From Acidovorax sp. SRB_14 (GTDB lineage Bacteria > Pseudomonadota > Gammaproteobacteria > Burkholderiales > Burkholderiaceae_C): a DNA stretch of 64,000 nucleotides. Under the pieces are notes generated by a model. That model was given only the letters and a program-made list of their open reading frames with translations, had not been told where the DNA came from and did not search any database. Location of the stretch: positions 327,166 to 391,165 of the forward strand of contig NZ_MWOK01000001.1 in assembly GCF_012932145.1 (NCBI RefSeq), read 5' to 3'. This document shows, piece after piece, positions 19,801 through 28,392 of this stretch. Every line of letters begins with the position of its first letter. Position 1 is the first letter of the stretch. A program made the translations under genes and the position numbers.

Positions 19801-20826
19801 ATGCAAGACGATTTGTTCGGCGCGCCGCCCCTCCCGGCGCCTGTGCCACCGCGCAAACGCGCCCCTGAGCAGGTGCGTGCCGCGCCTGCCGACGCGGCGC
19901 TCGCGGCGCTGGCGGCGGCGCTGCCACCGCAGCTGCGGCTGGGCACCTCGTCCTGGGCCTACCCCGGCTGGAATGGCTTGGTCTGGGATGGCGACTACCC
20001 CGATGCCGTGCTGTCCAAGCACGGGCTGGCGGCCTACGCGCAGCACCCGCTGCTGCGCTGCGTGAGCATCGACCGCAGCTTCTACCGGCCGCTCACGGCC
20101 AGCCAGTACGGGCATTACGCCGCACAGGTGCCGGCAGACTTCCGCTTCGTCGTCAAGGCCCCGAGCCTGGTCACCGATGCGCTGGTGCGCGGCGAAGACG
20201 GCCGGGGGCGCCAGGCCAACACGGCGTTCCTCGACCCGGAGCTGGCCCTGCGCGAATTCGTGCAGCCCGCGCTCGACGGCCTGGGCGCCAAGGTCGGCGC
20301 GCTGGTGTTCCAGCTCAGCCCGCTGCCGCTGGCGCAACTGGACCGCTGGCCCGCGCTGCTGCGGCGCCTGCGCGCCATGCTGCTGGCCCAGCCCGGGCTG
20401 GCCCCCACGGCACCCGACGGCGTGCTGGCCGTGGAGGTGCGCGACCCCGAGTGCCTGACGCCGGAGTTCGCCGCCGTGCTGCGCGAGGCCGGCGCCACCT
20501 ACTGCCTGGGCCTGCACGCCAAGATGCCGCGCCTGGAAGCACAGTTGCCGCTGCTGCGCGCGCTCTGGCCGGGTCCGCTGGTGTGCCGCTGGAACCTCAA
20601 CCCGCTGCATGGCGCGTACGGCTACGAAGAGGCGCAGGCCGTGTACAGCCCCTACGACAAGATCGTCGACCCCGACCCCGAAACCCGCGCGCTGCTGGCA
20701 CGCACGATTGCCGGCATCACCGGGGCCGGACAGAACGCTTTCGTCACCGTCGCCAACCAGGCCGAGGGCTGCGCCCCGCTGTCGGTGCGCGCGCTGGCGC
20801 AGCTGGTGGCGCAGTCGCCGCGCTGA
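19801..20826 (+). CDS. DUF72 (YecE-like) protein
   Basis: 341-aa member of DUF72, a TIM-barrel family of unknown biochemical function. Visible hallmarks are LGTSSWAYPGWNGLVW near residue 48, FYRPLTASQY, FRFVVKAPSLVTDA and AKMPRLEAQLPLL. The ATG at 19801 gives a 45-residue Ala/Pro-rich lead before the barrel, somewhat long. It is divergent from the efflux operon (93-base gap) and its 3' end overlaps the end of the convergent methyltransferase gene by 83 bases. No function assigned. Confidence 0.85.
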   Translation: MQDDLFGAPPLPAPVPPRKRAPEQVRAAPADAALAALAAALPPQLRLGTSSWAYPGWNGLVWDGDYPDAVLSKHGLAAYAQHPLLRCVSIDRSFYRPLTASQYGHYAAQVPADFRFVVKAPSLVTDALVRGEDGRGRQANTAFLDPELALREFVQPALDGLGAKVGALVFQLSPLPLAQLDRWPALLRRLRAMLLAQPGLAPTAPDGVLAVEVRDPECLTPEFAAVLREAGATYCLGLHAKMPRLEAQLPLLRALWPGPLVCRWNLNPLHGAYGYEEAQAVYSPYDKIVDPDPETRALLARTIAGITGAGQNAFVTVANQAEGCAPLSVRALAQLVAQSPR

Positions 20827-21406
20827 CCGGCCCGGCGTCGAAGAGCCCTGGCTGCGCGCCGAAACGCGCGCCTTCGATCTGCAGCAACCGCAGCTTGGTG
20901 GCCGTGCCGCCTTCGGCCGAGAAGCCACCCGCGCGCCCGCCGGCCGCCAGCACGCGGTGGCAGGGCACGACGGGCGCGAACGGGTTGTGCCCGAGCGCCT
21001 GCCCGACGGCGCGCGCCAGGTGGCGCCCGCCGAGCTGCGCCGCCAGTTCGCCATAGGTGCTGGTCTGACCGGGCGCGATGCGCAGCGCCAGCGCATAGAC
21101 GCGGCGCTGGAAATCCGTCACGCCGCGCATGTCCAGCAGCACGCCGTCCATCGCGGGTGCACGACCGTCCAGGAATGCGGCGATCGTGTCGATGGCCGCG
21201 GCCACGGGCGGTGGCGGCGCCGCCTCGGGCAATGCGCCCGCGGCGCGCAGCAGGCGCGCCCGCGTGGCCGCGGCCGTGGCCTCGGGCAGCTGCAGGGCCA
21301 CGATGCCGTGCGGGCCCCAGGCCACCGCGCACTGGCCCACGGCGGTGGCAAAAAAGGCCCAGCCACCGCCATGGTTCGGGCTGTGCCAGAGTGGCGCTTG
21401 CTGCAA
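20744..21406 (-). CDS. Methylated-DNA-[protein]-cysteine S-methyltransferase
   Basis: 220-aa suicide DNA-repair protein removing alkyl groups from O6-alkylguanine. The acceptor Cys is in the canonical VVPCHRVLAAGG motif near residue 152; TSTYGELAAQLGG and the Arg finger region ARAVGQALGHNPFAP precede it. I chose a TTG start at 21406 because AAGGAG lies six bases before it and the protein then begins at MQQAPLWHSP. ATGs at 21466/21472 have poor ribosome sites and would translate a repeat. A 40-residue Ala/Pro-rich C-terminal tail follows the domain and overlaps the DUF72 gene. Confidence 0.85.
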   Translation of the reverse strand: MQQAPLWHSPNHGGGWAFFATAVGQCAVAWGPHGIVALQLPEATAAATRARLLRAAGALPEAAPPPPVAAAIDTIAAFLDGRAPAMDGVLLDMRGVTDFQRRVYALALRIAPGQTSTYGELAAQLGGRHLARAVGQALGHNPFAPVVPCHRVLAAGGRAGGFSAEGGTATKLRLLQIEGARFGAQPGLFDAGPVSAATAPPAAPARAPTAGRSPRPGWRR

Positions 21407-21457
21407 TTTGCTCTCCTTTTCATAGCTATCAACGTTGCTCACACATGCGTTGAGGCC
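21407..21457 (+). repeat. Copy of the dispersed repeat overlapping the methyltransferase leader
   Basis: TTTGCTCTCCTTTTCATAGC, then TATCAACGTTG, eight bases, and ATGCGTTGAGGCC: both halves are recognisable. On the minus strand it supplies the AAGGAG ribosome site used for the TTG start at 21406. Confidence 0.55.
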
Positions 21458-21674
21458 ACTTTTCATCCACATTTTGTCGTTCCGCCAGCGCCTGCGCCAG
21501 CGCCTGCGCCAGTGCCGTGCGCCAGGCCTGTAGGACGCAGAGCACGCGATGTGAAGACGCGTCTTACAGCGCGGCGCCCCAGCGGCGCTGCAAGATCGAA
21601 CACGCCACCACAAGCCGCACCCGTCTGTTCCATTCCTCCATCGTCCGCCCTTTTTGCGCACCGGCGCTACCACC

Positions 21675-21944
21675 ATGAAAATTTCCGACAAGCTCAAGGA
21701 CCTTCAACGCTGGGACGAACGCCGCCCCGGCTTTCCGGGCGAGCACTGGCTGGCGCTGGGCGCGGGCCTCCTGGTGATGCGCCGCGCCGGGCGTTCGCGC
21801 TCGCTGGTCGGCCGCATGCTCGGGCGCACGCTGGGCACCGCGCTGCTCGCGCGCGCCGCCACCGGGCGTGACGGTCCGCTGGGCAAGCGGGCCCCCACGC
21901 CGACCGACCGCGTGCGCGACCTGCTGGCCCAGCGCGCGCGCTGA
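21675..21944 (+). CDS. Small basic hypothetical protein
   Basis: 89 aa, not recognised. A charged N-terminus (KISDKLKDLQRWDERRPGFP) leads into one moderately hydrophobic, Gly/Leu-rich segment (HWLALGAGLLVM) and an Arg-rich remainder. It could be a membrane-peripheral or single-pass protein. It ends 14 bases before the histidine-phosphatase start and is in the same direction, so likely co-transcribed. Codon use resembles the neighbours. The ATG at 21675 is preferred over one 21 bases upstream. Confidence 0.6.
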   Translation: MKISDKLKDLQRWDERRPGFPGEHWLALGAGLLVMRRAGRSRSLVGRMLGRTLGTALLARAATGRDGPLGKRAPTPTDRVRDLLAQRAR

Positions 21945-21958
21945 GCGCAGCCCCGCCC

Positions 21959-22729
21959 ATGCCCACGAACTGGCCGCGCACCCTCTGGATCGTGCGCCAC
22001 GGCGAGAGCGCCGGCAACGTCGCGCGCGACGCCGCCGAGGCGGGCGGGCTGCCGATGATCGACCTGGCGTGGCGCGACATCGACGTGCCGCTGTCGGACC
22101 TGGGCCACGCCCAGTCGCGTGCGCTGGGCCAGTGGTTTGCGCGCCAGGCGCGCGAGCACCAGCCCGAGGTGATCCTGTGCTCGCCCTACCTGCGCGCCCA
22201 GCAGACCGCCCGCGCGGTGGCCGAGCACAGCCAGCTGCTCGGCGGCGCCGACGCCAAGCTGCGCCTGGACGAGCGCCTGCGAGAGAAGGAATTTGGCATT
22301 CTCGACCGGCTCACGCGCCACGGCATCCAGCAGCAGCACCCGCAGCTCGATGCGCAGCGCGCGCACGTCGGCAAGTTCTATTTCCGCCCGCCCGGTGGCG
22401 AGAGCTGGTGCGATGTGATCCTGCGCCTGCGCAGCCTGCTCGAGATGGTGACGCGCGAATACGCCGACCTGCGTGTGCTGGTGGTGGCGCACCAGGTCAT
22501 CGTCAACTGCATGCGCTATCTGCTCGAACACATGGACGAGCAGCAAATCCTCGGCATCGACCGCCAGGGCGACGTGCCCAACTGCGCCGTGACCTCGTAC
22601 CGCGCCGAAAAGCGCAACGACGCCGACACCGTGATGCAACTGGACCTGGTGAATTTCCTCGCGCCGCTGCACGACGCGGCCACGCCGGTGACGCGCGCGC
22701 CCGACGCGCCCGCCGCGCCCAAACCCTGA
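21959..22729 (+). CDS. Histidine phosphatase family protein
   Basis: 256-aa phosphoglycerate-mutase-like phosphatase. The catalytic phospho-His motif is WIVRHGESAGN (RHG near residue 13), with the acidic REKEFGILDRL segment and the second catalytic His in VVAHQVIVNC. It is longer than a simple SixA or CobC and could act on a small phosphorylated metabolite. It lies between a small hypothetical gene and nnrD, all on the plus strand; substrate not assigned. Confidence 0.85.
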   Translation: MPTNWPRTLWIVRHGESAGNVARDAAEAGGLPMIDLAWRDIDVPLSDLGHAQSRALGQWFARQAREHQPEVILCSPYLRAQQTARAVAEHSQLLGGADAKLRLDERLREKEFGILDRLTRHGIQQQHPQLDAQRAHVGKFYFRPPGGESWCDVILRLRSLLEMVTREYADLRVLVVAHQVIVNCMRYLLEHMDEQQILGIDRQGDVPNCAVTSYRAEKRNDADTVMQLDLVNFLAPLHDAATPVTRAPDAPAAPKP

Positions 22730-22772
22730 AGCGCCCCCGCGACGCTCCGCCGCCCCTGTCCAGAGGCTGTCC

Positions 22773-23753
22773 ATGGCCCGCTCCCTGTCCCGCGCTACAG
22801 CCGAACCCACCGATGCGAACGCAGCGGAGGGCGGCGCGCGCGCCCTTGCGCGCCCCCGGCTGCTGACCGAGGCCCTGCTGGCGCGCTGGCCGCTGCCCGA
22901 TCCCGGTCAGCAGGCCGACAAGGAAATGCGCGGCCACGTGCTGATCGTGGCCGGCAGCCCGGAGATCCCCGGCGCAGCGCTGCTGGCCGCCACCGCAGCG
23001 CTGCGCGCGGGCGCGGGCAAGCTCACGATCGCCGCGCCCGAAAGCATTGCGCAGGGCTTGGCGCTGGCCGTTCCCGAGTCGCGCGTGATCGGCCTCAAGG
23101 AAACGCGCGGTGGCGGTTTTGCGGCCAGCGGCTGCGCGCTGCTCGAGCCCCTGGCCGAGCGCGTGAGCGCGCTGGTGCTGGGGCCGGGCATGCAGGACGA
23201 AGCCCGCAGCGTGCCCTTTGTGCGCGCCCTGCTGCCGCTGTTCCGCGCCAGCACGGTGGTGCTGGACGCCTGCGCGATGGCGGTGGCGCAGGACGGTCCG
23301 TTCGCGCAGAGCGTGGTGATGACGCCGCACGCGGGCGAGATGGCGCACCTGACCGGTTTGAGCAAGGACGCCGTCGTGGCCGACATGCTGGCTGCGGCGC
23401 GCGCGGCCGCGCAGCGCTGGAACGCCTGCGTGGCGCTCAAGGGAGCGACCACCTTCATCGCGCAACCCGACGGCCGCGCCTGGCGCTTTGACGGCGGCAC
23501 GCCGGGGCTGGCCACTTCGGGCTCGGGCGACACGCTGGCGGGGCTGATCGGCGGGCTGGCCGCGCGCGGCTCGCCGCCGCTGCAGGCCTGCGCCTGGGGG
23601 GTGCTGCTGCACTCGCGCGCCGGGCGGGCGCTGGCGCAGGCGCACGGACCGCTGGGTTACCTCGCGCGCGAACTCTCGGCCCAGGTGCCGGCGCTGATCC
23701 ATGCGATGGGCAGGGTCCCCGCAGGCGGACGCGGGAGCCCACGGGAGCCCTGA
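22773..23753 (+). CDS. nnrD: ADP-dependent NAD(P)H-hydrate dehydratase
   Basis: 326-aa metabolite-repair enzyme that reconverts hydrated NAD(P)H. It matches the C-terminal (CARKD) domain of YjeF: GHVLIVAGSPEIPGAALLAA near residue 50, then TPHAGEMAHLTG and the nucleotide motif LATSGSGDTLAGLIGG near 248. The N-terminal epimerase half of fused YjeF proteins is absent, so NnrE must be encoded elsewhere. A 40-residue lead precedes the domain; the ATG at 22773 is not strongly supported and a later start is possible. Confidence 0.85.
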   Translation: MARSLSRATAEPTDANAAEGGARALARPRLLTEALLARWPLPDPGQQADKEMRGHVLIVAGSPEIPGAALLAATAALRAGAGKLTIAAPESIAQGLALAVPESRVIGLKETRGGGFAASGCALLEPLAERVSALVLGPGMQDEARSVPFVRALLPLFRASTVVLDACAMAVAQDGPFAQSVVMTPHAGEMAHLTGLSKDAVVADMLAAARAAAQRWNACVALKGATTFIAQPDGRAWRFDGGTPGLATSGSGDTLAGLIGGLAARGSPPLQACAWGVLLHSRAGRALAQAHGPLGYLARELSAQVPALIHAMGRVPAGGRGSPREP

Positions 23754-23780
23754 CGGCGGCCGCCCCCGCACGAGGCCCGT

Positions 23781-24686
23781 TCAAGCCGCGCGCAGCGCCG
23801 TGCGCAGCTGCGCGCCCAGCTCGGGCTTGTCGGCAAACGGGTCGGTCGGATTGCGCGCCTGCAGGATGTCTTCGAGCCGCGTCTGCACCGAGCCGATGGC
23901 CTTGGGGTGGCTGTAGATGTAGAACCGGTTGGCGGCGGCAGCGTCGAACACTTTTTGCGCCACCTCCGCCGCCGTCACCTTGCCCGAGGTCACCGCCTTG
24001 CCGATCATGGCCTGGCCGATGAGCTGGCTCTGCGTGGGCTTGCTTGCGGCCAACTCGCCAGGGCGGTTGCGCTGGCTGTCGTTGATGCCGGTGGCGACGA
24101 AGAACGGGCACAGCACGCTGGCGCCCACCTGGTCCGTCACCAGCGCCAGGTCCTGGTACAGCGTCTCGGTGAGGCTCACCACGGCGTGCTTGCTGACGTT
24201 GTAGATGCCCATGTTCGGCGGCGCCAGCAGGCCCGCCATGCTGGCGGTGTTGACGATGTGGCCGCGCCACTGCGGGTCGGCCCGGGCGGCGGCCAGCATC
24301 ATCGGCGTGAACAGGCGCACGCCGTGGATCACGCCCCACAGGTTCACGCCCAGCACCCATTCCCAGTCCTTGACCGAGTTCTCCCACACCAGGCCGCCCG
24401 CGCCCACGCCGGCGTTGTTGAACACCAGGTGCGGCGCGCCAAAGCGCTGCTGCACGTCGGCGGCCAGCTGCTCCATCTGCGCGGCGTTCGATACGTCGAC
24501 GCGGCGCGCCAGCACCTGGCAGCCTGCGGCCTGCATCTCGGCGGCCGCGGCGTCCAGCGCGTCCTGCTGCACATCGACCAGCACCAGGTTCATGCCCAGG
24601 CGCGCGCCGATGCGCGCGCATTCGAGCCCGAAGCCCGAGCCCGCGCCCGTGAGCACCGCCGTCTTGCCGTGGAAGTGGTCGATCAT
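23781..24686 (-). CDS. SDR-family NAD(P)-dependent oxidoreductase
   Basis: 301-aa short-chain dehydrogenase. The Rossmann motif TGAGSGFG is near residue 14, the NNAG strand appears as FNNAGVGAGG, and the active-site YNVSK lies near 157. Length and the extended C-terminal region are typical of classical SDRs acting on larger alcohols or ketones. The ATG at 24686 overlaps the stop of the upstream glutathione transferase gene, so the two are coupled. Substrate unknown. Confidence 0.88.
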   Translation of the reverse strand: MIDHFHGKTAVLTGAGSGFGLECARIGARLGMNLVLVDVQQDALDAAAAEMQAAGCQVLARRVDVSNAAQMEQLAADVQQRFGAPHLVFNNAGVGAGGLVWENSVKDWEWVLGVNLWGVIHGVRLFTPMMLAAARADPQWRGHIVNTASMAGLLAPPNMGIYNVSKHAVVSLTETLYQDLALVTDQVGASVLCPFFVATGINDSQRNRPGELAASKPTQSQLIGQAMIGKAVTSGKVTAAEVAQKVFDAAAANRFYIYSHPKAIGSVQTRLEDILQARNPTDPFADKPELGAQLRTALRAA

Positions 24687-25618
24687 GTCTCTGCCTTTCG
24701 GAGGGTGTAGCCAATGCGCGGGAAGTGCACGTGCACGGTGCCCACGCGCGGGTCCTGGCGGCGCAGCGTGTAGCGCGTGCGCGTGGCGGCCAGCAGCTCG
24801 CCGTGGGTGGGCTCGGTGCCAAAGCTCTCGGCCGCGATGCTCACGGCCGAGCCCAGCGCGATGCCGTGCTCGTCCTGGAACACGTCGCCCACCAGCGGCA
24901 GCGGCTCGGCGCCCGCGGCGACGGTGATGGCATCCTCGCTGCTGAACTTCTCCATGCGCACCATGCCCAGCGCGGCCACGCGGTCCATCCACTCGGACAC
25001 GGCCGGCGTGGCGGCGAAGATGTCGGCCATCACCGGCACGCAGGTGCGCGTGAACCACAGCGGATGGTAGGCGGCGAAGTCGGCCAGGCACGGCTCGGCG
25101 CCGAACAAAAAGTCGTGCTCCTCGGCCATGTGCGCAATGCGCCGCAGGTACGAGCGGTAGGCGGCGGTGGCGTCCTGCGGGCGCGGGCGCGGCATGCCGG
25201 CCGCCATGGCGCCGCGGTCCGCGCCAAAGGCCTGCGCCGCACCGTCGGGCAGGTGGGCGAACAGGGCGGCCGCGCCGCGCGGCTGCAGGCTGTAGGCCAT
25301 GGCGGCCGAGAACAGCGTGGTGTCGGCCCACTGCGCGAACACGCGCGCCACGCCCTTGAGGTGCGGCGGGTACAGCACGGGCTCGGCCTGCTGGTGCTCC
25401 AGCACGTCGCAGATCAGGGCCGTGTCGCAGTAGATGTCGGCGCCGACCTGCAGGATGGGCGTCTTGCGGTAGCCGCCCGTGAGCGCCTGCACGTCGGGCT
25501 TGGGCAGGATGCTGGGCACGATCACCGACTTCCAGGGCAACTGCTTGTAGGCCAGCGCGCGCCGGATCTTTTCAGAGAACGGGGACGACGGGTAGTGGTG
25601 CAGGATCAGAGCGGTCAT
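24683..25618 (-). CDS. Glutathione S-transferase family protein
   Basis: 311-aa protein. The N-terminal thioredoxin-like GST domain (LILHHYPSSPFSEKIRRALAY; Ser-Pro-x-Ser near residue 11 as a likely glutathione-site Ser) is followed by a helical C-terminal domain longer than in most GSTs (about 220 residues). It overlaps the SDR by four bases. An 18-base palindrome like the one upstream of tatD ends nine bases before its ATG, suggesting control of this two-gene unit. Probably detoxification or an isomerisation step in catabolism. Confidence 0.82.
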   Translation of the reverse strand: MTALILHHYPSSPFSEKIRRALAYKQLPWKSVIVPSILPKPDVQALTGGYRKTPILQVGADIYCDTALICDVLEHQQAEPVLYPPHLKGVARVFAQWADTTLFSAAMAYSLQPRGAAALFAHLPDGAAQAFGADRGAMAAGMPRPRPQDATAAYRSYLRRIAHMAEEHDFLFGAEPCLADFAAYHPLWFTRTCVPVMADIFAATPAVSEWMDRVAALGMVRMEKFSSEDAITVAAGAEPLPLVGDVFQDEHGIALGSAVSIAAESFGTEPTHGELLAATRTRYTLRRQDPRVGTVHVHFPRIGYTLRKAET

Positions 25619-25626
25619 GGTGCCTC

Positions 25627-25644
25627 CGTGAGAACGTGCTTACG
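25627..25644. promoter_or_regulatory. Second copy of the 18-base palindrome, upstream of the GST gene
   Basis: CGTGAGAACGTGCTTACG matches 16 of 18 bases of the site upstream of tatD and keeps the inverted arms around ACGT with one arm mismatch. It directly abuts the ribosome-binding region of the GST gene, as a repressor site might. Confidence 0.4.
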
Positions 25645-25683
25645 GGTTCAGGTCGGGCGGCCAGCGCCGGGGCGCACGGCCGC

Positions 25684-26700
25684 TCAGACCAGCTTGACGA
25701 GCTGCTTGCCGAAGTTGCGGCCCTTGAGCAGGCCCAGGAACGCCTCGGGCGCGGCGGCAAGGCCCTGCGCAATGCTCTCGCGCGGGCGCAGCTTGCCGGT
25801 GGCCACCAGCGTGCCCAGCTCGATCAGGGCCTCGGGCCAGACCTCCATGTGCTCGCTGACGATGAAGCCTTCGATCTTCATGCGGTTGATGAGGATCAGC
25901 GCCGGGTTGGCCATGGGCAGCGGCGCGCCGTCGTAGCCGGCGATCATGCCGCACAGCGCGATGCGGCCAAAGGCGTTCATGCGCAGCATGACGGCGTCCA
26001 TGATCCAGCCGCCGACGTTCTCGAAGTAGCCGTCGATGCCGTTCGGGCAGGCTTCCTTGAGCGCCTTGGCCATGGCCGGGGTGTCGGTGTGCTCCTTGTA
26101 GTCGAGGCAGGCGTCGAAGTGCAGCTCTTCGACGGCATAGCGGCACTTGTCCACGCCCCCGGCAATGCCCACCACGCGGCAGCCGCGCGCCTTGGCCAGC
26201 GCGGCAAAGGCGCTGCCCACCGCGCCACTGGCGGCGCTGACGACCACAGTGTCGCCGGCCTTGGGCGCGATGATCTTCACCAGGCCGTACCAGGCCGTCA
26301 CGCCCGGCATGCCGACAGCGCCCAGGTAGGCGGACAGCGGCACCTGCGTGGTGTCCACCTTCTTCAGGGCACCGGGCTGCGTGGCATTGACCACGCTGTA
26401 TTCCTGCCAGCCGCCAAAACCCACCACCTTGTCGCCCACGGCGTACTTGGGGTGGTGGCTCTCGACCACCTCGCCCGCGGTGCCGCCCTGCATCACCTCG
26501 CCCAGCGGCTGCGGCTGGGCGTAGCTCTTGCTGTCGTTCATGCGCCCGCGCATGTAGGGGTCCAGGCTCAGGTAGTGGTGGCGCACCAGCACCTCGCCGT
26601 CTTGCAGCGCCGGCGTGTCGCTGGCCACCAGCTTGAAGTTGGCGGCCGTGGCCCCGCCCTGGGGGCGGTTGTCGAGCAGGATTTGCTGGTTGCGGGGCAT
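25684..26700 (-). CDS. NADP-dependent medium-chain reductase (PTGR/curcumin-reductase type)
   Basis: 338-aa zinc-independent MDR enzyme reducing carbon-carbon double bonds next to carbonyls. N-terminal substrate-binding segment LSLDPYMRGRMNDSKSY, nucleotide-binding VVSAASGAVGSAFAALAK near residue 155, and YFENVGGWIMDAVM are family hallmarks. A repeat copy lies just upstream, followed by a thioesterase gene in the same direction. Likely part of the same catabolic cluster as the flanking SDRs. Confidence 0.9.
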   Translation of the reverse strand: MPRNQQILLDNRPQGGATAANFKLVASDTPALQDGEVLVRHHYLSLDPYMRGRMNDSKSYAQPQPLGEVMQGGTAGEVVESHHPKYAVGDKVVGFGGWQEYSVVNATQPGALKKVDTTQVPLSAYLGAVGMPGVTAWYGLVKIIAPKAGDTVVVSAASGAVGSAFAALAKARGCRVVGIAGGVDKCRYAVEELHFDACLDYKEHTDTPAMAKALKEACPNGIDGYFENVGGWIMDAVMLRMNAFGRIALCGMIAGYDGAPLPMANPALILINRMKIEGFIVSEHMEVWPEALIELGTLVATGKLRPRESIAQGLAAAPEAFLGLLKGRNFGKQLVKLV

Positions 26701-26720
26701 GGTGGTCTCCTGTGGGTTGC

Positions 26721-26764
26721 AAATTTGATAGCTGCCAGCGATTACCCAGTAAGCGCTGGAGGCC
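26721..26764 (+). repeat. Dispersed bipartite palindromic repeat, intergenic copy
   Basis: AAATTTGATAGCTGCCAGCG then ATTACCCAGT and AAGCGCTGGAGGCC: the clearest example of GATAGCT followed by the AGCG../..CGCT hairpin. Located between the MDR and thioesterase genes. Confidence 0.75.
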
Positions 26765-26784
26765 CATATGACCTGTTTTTCGGA

Positions 26785-27216
26785 TCAGTCGGTGGACAGG
26801 ACTGCCGGGGCGGCCACCCCCGCGCCCTCTTCCGCACGGCGGCGCACATATTTGAAGGTGCCGGTGGCATGGCTGCACAGGCGGCCTTCGGCGTCGACCA
26901 CCGAGCCTTCGACAAACGCCATCGACGCGGTGCGGTGGAGGAGCCGGCCCTTGGCCACGAGGGGGCCGCGCGCGGGCTGCATGAACGTGGTTTTCATCTC
27001 GATCGTGACGACGCCAAAGTCGGGCGTGTCGCTGCGCGCCGCAGTCGCCATGGCCACGTCGAGCAGCGTCATGGAGGCGCCGCCGTGGGTCACGGCAAAC
27101 GAATTCAGGTGCTGGGGCTGCGCTTCGTAGTGCAGCTCGGAATGGCCGCCGTCCATGCGGTGCAGCGTAAAGCCCAGGTGGCTGACAAAAGGAATTTCTG
27201 CACCAAATTTCAACAC
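26785..27216 (-). CDS. PaaI-family hotdog thioesterase
   Basis: 143-aa acyl-CoA thioesterase-like protein. The catalytic loop is HLNSFAVTHGGASMTLLDVA (HGG near residue 50), followed by TIEMKTTFMQPARG and a C-terminal HATGTFKYV strand. I start at GTG 27216, which has GGAG six bases upstream; a TTG four codons earlier has no such site. It would hydrolyse an acyl- or aryl-CoA. It lies between the MDR and SDR genes on the same strand. Confidence 0.85.
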   Translation of the reverse strand: MLKFGAEIPFVSHLGFTLHRMDGGHSELHYEAQPQHLNSFAVTHGGASMTLLDVAMATAARSDTPDFGVVTIEMKTTFMQPARGPLVAKGRLLHRTASMAFVEGSVVDAEGRLCSHATGTFKYVRRRAEEGAGVAAPAVLSTD

Positions 27217-27268
27217 GGTTCGCTCCAAGGTTCAAAGAAGAGCGCGCAGCATACCCAAGCCGCAGCGC

Positions 27269-28060
27269 TCAGCCACCGGTGACCACGCTCACGCCGCCGT
27301 CCACCGCCAGCCACTGACCGGTGATGTGCTTGCCCGCGTCGGACGCGTACAGCGCGCACAGGCCCTTCAAGTCCTCGTCGTCGCCCAGCCGGCCCAGCGG
27401 CGCATGGGCCGCCAGCGCCTCCTCGCCCATGGCCTTGAGCGTGCCCACCGTCATCTTGCTTGGAAAGAAACCCGGGCAGATGGCATTGACGCGGATGCCG
27501 TACCGGCCCCATTCGGCGGCCAGCGCGCGCGTGAAGTTGATCACCGCGCCCTTGGACGTGTTGTAGGCAATGGTCTTCATGCCGCCGGGGTTGCCGCCCA
27601 GGCCGGCGATGGACGCCACGTTGATGATGCTGCCGCTGCGCCGCCCGATCATGCTGCGCTTGGCGATGTGCTGGCTGAGGATGAAATAGCCGCGCACGTT
27701 GAGGTTCATGACCTTGTCCCAGGCCTCGACCGGGTGGTCCTCGGCGGGCGCGCCCCAGGTGGCGCCGGCGTTGTTGACCAGGATGTCCACGTCGCCCATG
27801 CGCTGCATCGTCTCGTCGGCCAGGCGGTGGATGTCGGCCTCCTGCGCGCAGTCGGCGGCGGTCCAGCGCGCATCGATGCCCGCGTCCTGCAGTTGCGCCG
27901 TGGCCTCTTCCAGGTCGGACGCCTTGCGCGAGCTGAGCATGATGCGCGCGCCCGCCTCGCCCAGCGCGTGCGCGATCTGCAGCCCCAGGCCGCGCGAGCC
28001 GCCGGTGACCAGCGCGGTCTTGCCGCTGAGGTCGAACAATTGCTGGATGGTGCGGGTCAT
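27269..28060 (-). CDS. SDR-family oxidoreductase
   Basis: 263-aa classical short-chain dehydrogenase. Cofactor motif TGGSRGLGLQIA near residue 20, NNAGATWGAPAEDHP near 92, active-site YNTSKGAV near 165, and GQWLAVDGGVSVVTGG at the end. Overall it resembles 3-oxoacyl-ACP reductase or gluconate 5-dehydrogenase-type enzymes. The ATG at 28060 has GGAGA upstream. It is the most upstream gene of the minus-strand catabolic cluster; the A+T-rich acyltransferase region starts just beyond. Confidence 0.88.
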   Translation of the reverse strand: MTRTIQQLFDLSGKTALVTGGSRGLGLQIAHALGEAGARIMLSSRKASDLEEATAQLQDAGIDARWTAADCAQEADIHRLADETMQRMGDVDILVNNAGATWGAPAEDHPVEAWDKVMNLNVRGYFILSQHIAKRSMIGRRSGSIINVASIAGLGGNPGGMKTIAYNTSKGAVINFTRALAAEWGRYGIRVNAICPGFFPSKMTVGTLKAMGEEALAAHAPLGRLGDDEDLKGLCALYASDAGKHITGQWLAVDGGVSVVTGG

Positions 28061-28392
28061 GTCGTGGTCTCCTGGAGCAGGTTAGATGCATGTCGTCAAT
28101 GAGCCCATGCCCAATGGCCGGCCTAGCGCTTGCTGTGTGGCAGCCGATTGTGCGATGGCGCAGTGGCGCAGCGTGTCACCTGGGCGATTGGTGCCGAGAC
28201 ACCCAGGAAAACATTTTGGCCAGTGGTGATGGACATCGCGCTTTTTTTAATATTTCTTCCTCCTGCCCTCGCCTCTTCAATTCCAAAAGTGTATAAAACC
28301 TTTCGTAATGATGGGATGACCGGAAGGGAACATCTCTTTTGTACTTGCTTCGATTGAAGATCAGCCATCCTTAACATGTATGCGGGCACCCT
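28061..28392. other. Divergent intergenic region with a composition break
   Basis: About 332 bases. The first 180 have the GC-rich character of the chromosome; from about 28240 the DNA turns A+T-rich (a run of T followed by AATATTTC) and stays so through the next gene. It should hold the promoters of both divergent genes. I see no convincing gene: short open frames here lack codon bias and ribosome sites. Confidence 0.5.

Noticed and set aside
28130-28357. Possible 75-codon gene upstream of the A+T-rich acyltransferase
   Set aside because: No ribosome site, no recognisable domain, and it straddles the composition break; more likely promoter DNA.
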